Origin: Streptomyces minutiscleroticus
GTDB lineage: Bacteria > Actinomycetota > Actinomycetes > Streptomycetales > Streptomycetaceae
Direction: 5' to 3'
DNA length: 64,000 nt
Assembly (NCBI RefSeq): GCF_014650875.1
Contig: NZ_BMVU01000039.1
Location: 1-64,000, forward strand
Shown here in pieces: positions 61,466-64,000 of this stretch (the first letter of the stretch is position 1; every line of letters starts with the position of its first letter). The notes under the pieces were generated by a model, which saw nothing but the letters and a program-made list of their open reading frames with translations, made no database searches and was not told where the DNA came from. The translations under genes were made by a program, and so were the position numbers.

Positions 61466-62356
61466 TCAGAGCGCCGGGTCCGCCGGGCGGGCCGGACCGG
61501 CCGGGCGGGCCGGGTCCGCCGGGTGCGGTGCCACCAGGGGCAGCTGGGAGGCCAGGCGCTGCTCGCAGAGCTCGACCAGGCGGTCGTACCCGGCCTTGCC
61601 CATCAGCTCGATCAGCTCCGGGCGGTACGAGACGTACACCGGCTCGCCCGCGCCGTGCGCCGAGGTCGCCGAGGTGCACCACCAGTGCAGGTCGTGCCCG
61701 CCGGGGCCCCAGCCCCGCCGGTCGTACTCGCCGATCGACACCTGGAGCACCCGGGTGTCGTCGGGCCGGTCGATCCATTCGTACGTGCGCCGCACCGGCA
61801 GCTGCCAGCACACGTCCGGCTTGGTCTCCAGCGGCTCCCGGCCCTCCCGCAGCGCCAGGATGTGCAGCGAGCAGCCCGCGCCGCCCGGGAAGCCGGGCCG
61901 GTTCTGGAAGATGCACGAGCCCTCGTACGGGCGGGTCTGGCGCGATCCCTCCTCGTCCTCCGAGACCCAGCCGGTCGCCGTCCCCACGGCGTGGTGCTGC
62001 CAGATGTCGGGGGTGAGCCGGGCGACGTGCCCGGCCACGCGTTTCTCGTCGTCCTCGTCGGAGAAGTGGGCACCCAGGGTGCAGCAGCCGTCTGCCGCGC
62101 GGCCCGCCTGGATGCCCTGGCAGCCGCTGCCGAAGATGCAGTTCCAGCGAGAGGTCAGCCATGTCAGATCGCACCGGAAGACCTGCTCGTCGTCGGCAGG
62201 ATCCGGGAACTCCACCCATGCGCGGGCGAAGTCCAGCCCCTTTTCGTCGGGTACCGGCCCCGCGCCGCGCTTCGCCCGCTTCCCCGGACGAGCCTGCTCC
62301 GGCAGCGGGGAACCCTCGGCAGTTTTGTCGGACTTCGCCTTTTTCGTCTTTGGCAC
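61466..62356 (-). CDS. Cysteine-rich conserved protein, possible metal-binding (DUF3109-like)
   Basis: 296 residues. A basic Lys-rich N-terminus (MPKTKKAKSDK) precedes a domain with about nine cysteines: WNCIFGSGCQGIQ, DGCCTLGAHF, GSCIFQNRPGFPGGAGCSLHILAL, DVCWQLPVRR, HWWC and ELCEQR. The spacing, with a CC pair and C...GCSLH, recalls YkgJ/DUF3109-type zinc- or iron-sulfur-binding folds. The C-terminal end is Pro/Ala-rich. Function unknown. Leaderless: TACCCT (62363-62368, minus strand) ends 6 nt before GTG 62356. It is divergent from the Ppx/GppA gene with 71 bp between starts. Confidence 0.75.
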   Translation of the reverse strand: MPKTKKAKSDKTAEGSPLPEQARPGKRAKRGAGPVPDEKGLDFARAWVEFPDPADDEQVFRCDLTWLTSRWNCIFGSGCQGIQAGRAADGCCTLGAHFSDEDDEKRVAGHVARLTPDIWQHHAVGTATGWVSEDEEGSRQTRPYEGSCIFQNRPGFPGGAGCSLHILALREGREPLETKPDVCWQLPVRRTYEWIDRPDDTRVLQVSIGEYDRRGWGPGGHDLHWWCTSATSAHGAGEPVYVSYRPELIELMGKAGYDRLVELCEQRLASQLPLVAPHPADPARPAGPARPADPAL

Positions 62357-62427
62357 GAGTCCAGGGTAAGTGGCCGGACCCCGCGCAGGGGGCGGGCCGC
62401 GGCCCGACGCGCAGTAGCGTTCCGTAC

Positions 62428-63360
62428 ATGAGACTCGGTGTCCTCGACGTGGGTTCGAACACGGTCCATCTGCTCGTGGTGGACGCGCATCCGGGCGCGC
62501 GGCCGCTGCCCGCGCACTCGCACAAGGCGGACCTGCGCCTCGCCCAACTCCTCGACGAGGACGGCTCGATCGGCGCCGAGGGCGTCGACAGACTGGTCGC
62601 CGTCGTCCAGGACGCGCTCCAGGCCGCCGAGGACAAGGGCGTCGAGGAGCTGCTGCCGTTCGCGACCTCCGCGGTCCGCGAGGCGGGCAACGCCGACGAC
62701 GTGCTGACCCGGGTGCACGCCGAGACCGGCGTGATGCTGGAGGTCCTGTCCGGGGCGCAGGAGGCGCGGCTCACCTTCCTCGCCGCCCGCCGCTGGTTCG
62801 GCTGGTCCGCGGGCAAGCTGCTCGTCCTCGACATCGGCGGCGGCTCCCTGGAGGTGGCGTACGGCATCGACGAGGAGCCCGACGCGGCCGTCTCGCTGCC
62901 GCTCGGCGCGGGCCGGCTGACCGCGGGCTGGCTGCCGGGCGACCCGCCGGAACCGGCGGACGTGAAGGCGCTGCGCCGGCACGTGCGCACCGAGATCGCC
63001 CGTACGGTCGGGGAGTTCGCCCGCTTCGGGGCGCCCGACCACGTGGTCGCCACGTCGAAGACGTTCAAGCAGCTCGCCCGGCTCGCGGGCGCCGCGCGCT
63101 CCGCAGAGGGCCTCTACGTGCAGCGCGAGCTCAAGCGCAGGTCCCTGGAGGAGTGGGTGCCGCAGCTCGCCGGGATGACCGGCGAGGACCGCTCCCGGCT
63201 CCCGGGCGTCTCCGAGGGCCGGGCCGGCCAGCTGCTGGCGGGCGCCCTCGTCGCGGAGGCGGCGATGGACCTGTTCGGCGTCGAGGCGCTGGAGATATGC
63301 CCCTGGGCGCTGCGGGAGGGCGTGATCCTGCGGCGGCTGGACCACATGCCGCCGCGGTAG
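62428..63360 (+). CDS. Ppx/GppA-family exopolyphosphatase
   Basis: 310 residues of the ASKHA (actin-like) fold. Phosphate motif 1 is LDVGSNTVHLLVVD, FATSAVREAGNADD is the catalytic-glutamate region, phosphate motif 2 is LVLDIGGGSLEVAYG, and LPLGAGRLT follows. It releases phosphate from polyphosphate or from (p)ppGpp; actinobacteria have two paralogues of this short type without the HD domain, one acting on polyphosphate, so the precise substrate is open. Leaderless: TAGCGT (62415-62420) ends 7 nt before ATG 62428. Confidence 0.92.
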   Translation: MRLGVLDVGSNTVHLLVVDAHPGARPLPAHSHKADLRLAQLLDEDGSIGAEGVDRLVAVVQDALQAAEDKGVEELLPFATSAVREAGNADDVLTRVHAETGVMLEVLSGAQEARLTFLAARRWFGWSAGKLLVLDIGGGSLEVAYGIDEEPDAAVSLPLGAGRLTAGWLPGDPPEPADVKALRRHVRTEIARTVGEFARFGAPDHVVATSKTFKQLARLAGAARSAEGLYVQRELKRRSLEEWVPQLAGMTGEDRSRLPGVSEGRAGQLLAGALVAEAAMDLFGVEALEICPWALREGVILRRLDHMPPR

Positions 63361-63776
63361 CGCGGCGGACGCGGACGCCGCACCCCGGCGCCCGTCCCGC
63401 CCCGTGCACGTGCCGCTCCCTCCCGGCGCGTACGTCCGCCCCGCCCGGCCGGCCCGTACGCGTGGCAGGTCACCGCCCGGCCGGCCTGTGCGTCCGGTCA
63501 CTGCCGGACCGGTCCGTACGTCCGGCCGCCGCCCGGGGGCACCCGCCCCCCCCCACCACCACCACCACGTGCACCGGGCCGCTGTCCGGCCGCCGGGCAC
63601 GTGGCATCGGTCACCCCCGCCCGTCACGGACACGGTGCTCACCCGCCACGTGTGCGGCGATCACCCCTGGTGCGAGCGTGCGGTACCGGCCCGTCGGCCG
63701 ACAGGTGTTCATCGCCACAGCGACCGCGCGGCCGTCGGCTCCCCGGTGCCGAGCGCGGCCCCGTACCCTGTCTTTC
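63361..63776. other. 416-bp intergenic region with low-complexity tracts
   Basis: No gene seen. It contains a degenerate run of CGTCCGGTCACYGCC-type units (about 63460-63530), a poly-C tract and an ACC/CAC microsatellite (about 63546-63570). The end (63764-63769, TACCCT) is the -10 of the next gene. Confidence 0.6.
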
Positions 63777-64000
63777 GTGGCAGATCCAGTGGTGCGCATC
63801 CCGGATGCGAAGGTCGCCCTGTCGACGGCCTCGGTCTATCCGGAGTCGACGGCGACGGCCTTCGAGATCGCCGCGCGCCTCGGCTACGACGGTGTCGAGG
63901 TCATGGTGTGGACCGATCCGGTCAGCCAGGACATCGAGGCGCTGCGCAGACTCAGCGACTACCACCGCATCCCGATACTCGCCGTGCACGCCCCCTGCCT
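63777..64000 (+). CDS. Sugar phosphate isomerase/epimerase family protein (5' part)
   Basis: Partial: the gene runs off the window after 74 codons. The start VADPVVRIPDAKVALSTASVYPESTATAFEIAARLGYDGVEVMVW is typical of xylose-isomerase-like TIM barrels (AP endonuclease 2 family), which isomerise or epimerise sugar derivatives; the substrate cannot be told. GTG 63777 is preceded by TACCCT (63764-63769) with 7 nt between and no Shine-Dalgarno, so it is probably leaderless. Linkage to the Ppx/GppA gene in this order is common in Streptomyces. Confidence 0.85.
   Translation, partial: MADPVVRIPDAKVALSTASVYPESTATAFEIAARLGYDGVEVMVWTDPVSQDIEALRRLSDYHRIPILAVHAPC

Overview
The window is a high-GC (roughly 70-75 %) actinobacterial chromosome segment, almost certainly from Streptomyces. 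The reasons are the codon bias, the frequent GTG and TTG starts, a complete sigE-cseA-cseB-cseC envelope-stress operon, an Lsr2 nucleoid protein, a stand-alone nuoD copy, and a gene order (ftsH-folE-folate genes, panC-nadB-nadC-coaX, lsr2-clpC, sigE-cse, mutY-disA-radA) that matches the conserved core of Streptomyces chromosomes. Apart from one small MITE-like element there is no phage, IS or plasmid signature and no CRISPR. I saw no tRNA or rRNA gene.

Layout. 1-10.2 kb: threonine/serine exporter, inorganic pyrophosphatase, D-Ala-D-Ala carboxypeptidase, a zincin-type protein, then tilS-hpt-ftsH-folE. 10.3-15.3 kb (minus strand): DUF3180 protein, folK, folB, an NTF2-like protein, folP, then a LysX/MprF-type membrane protein whose catalytic domain is cut off and replaced by a repetitive tail. 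15.7-19.6 kb: a divergent four-gene OpuC-type osmolyte ABC importer. 19.8-26.3 kb: a long coiled-coil/disordered membrane protein, a two-gene bacterial-PH-domain unit, the orphan nuoD, and a MidA/NDUFAF7-type methyltransferase. 26.4-30.5 kb: a NarL-type two-component pair, a TmrB-like ATPase and an ArsR-type regulator. 30.9-37.8 kb: a threonine-aldolase-like enzyme, then the cofactor operon DUF2520-panC-nadB-nadC-coaX, mostly joined by 4-bp stop/start overlaps. 38-46.7 kb: small proteins, a 187-bp inverted-repeat element, a BlaI-type repressor, a GNAT acetyltransferase, lsr2, clpC with two ClgR-like boxes, an acid phosphatase, and an M23 peptidase. 46.8-49.1 kb: a TetR/MFS efflux pair with a paired operator. 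49.5-53.2 kb: cseC, cseB, cseA, sigE. 53.6-64 kb: mutY, a secreted protein, disA, radA, an ECF-sigma-like/ZAS/BACON membrane protein, a cysteine-rich protein, a Ppx/GppA protein, and the 5' part of a sugar-phosphate isomerase/epimerase.

Two themes recur. First, at least 16 genes have a TAnnnT hexamer ending 6-8 nt before the start codon and no Shine-Dalgarno sequence, so leaderless transcription appears to be very common here. Second, many intergenic regions and disordered protein segments carry short tandem repeats (11, 16, ~30 and 34 bp), so repeat expansion seems an active shaping force. The most unusual observations are the truncated LysX-like protein, the MITE-like element sitting on a CTAG stop-codon target, the sigma/anti-sigma/BACON fusion, and the pairing of an orphan NuoD with a homologue of the complex I arginine methyltransferase.
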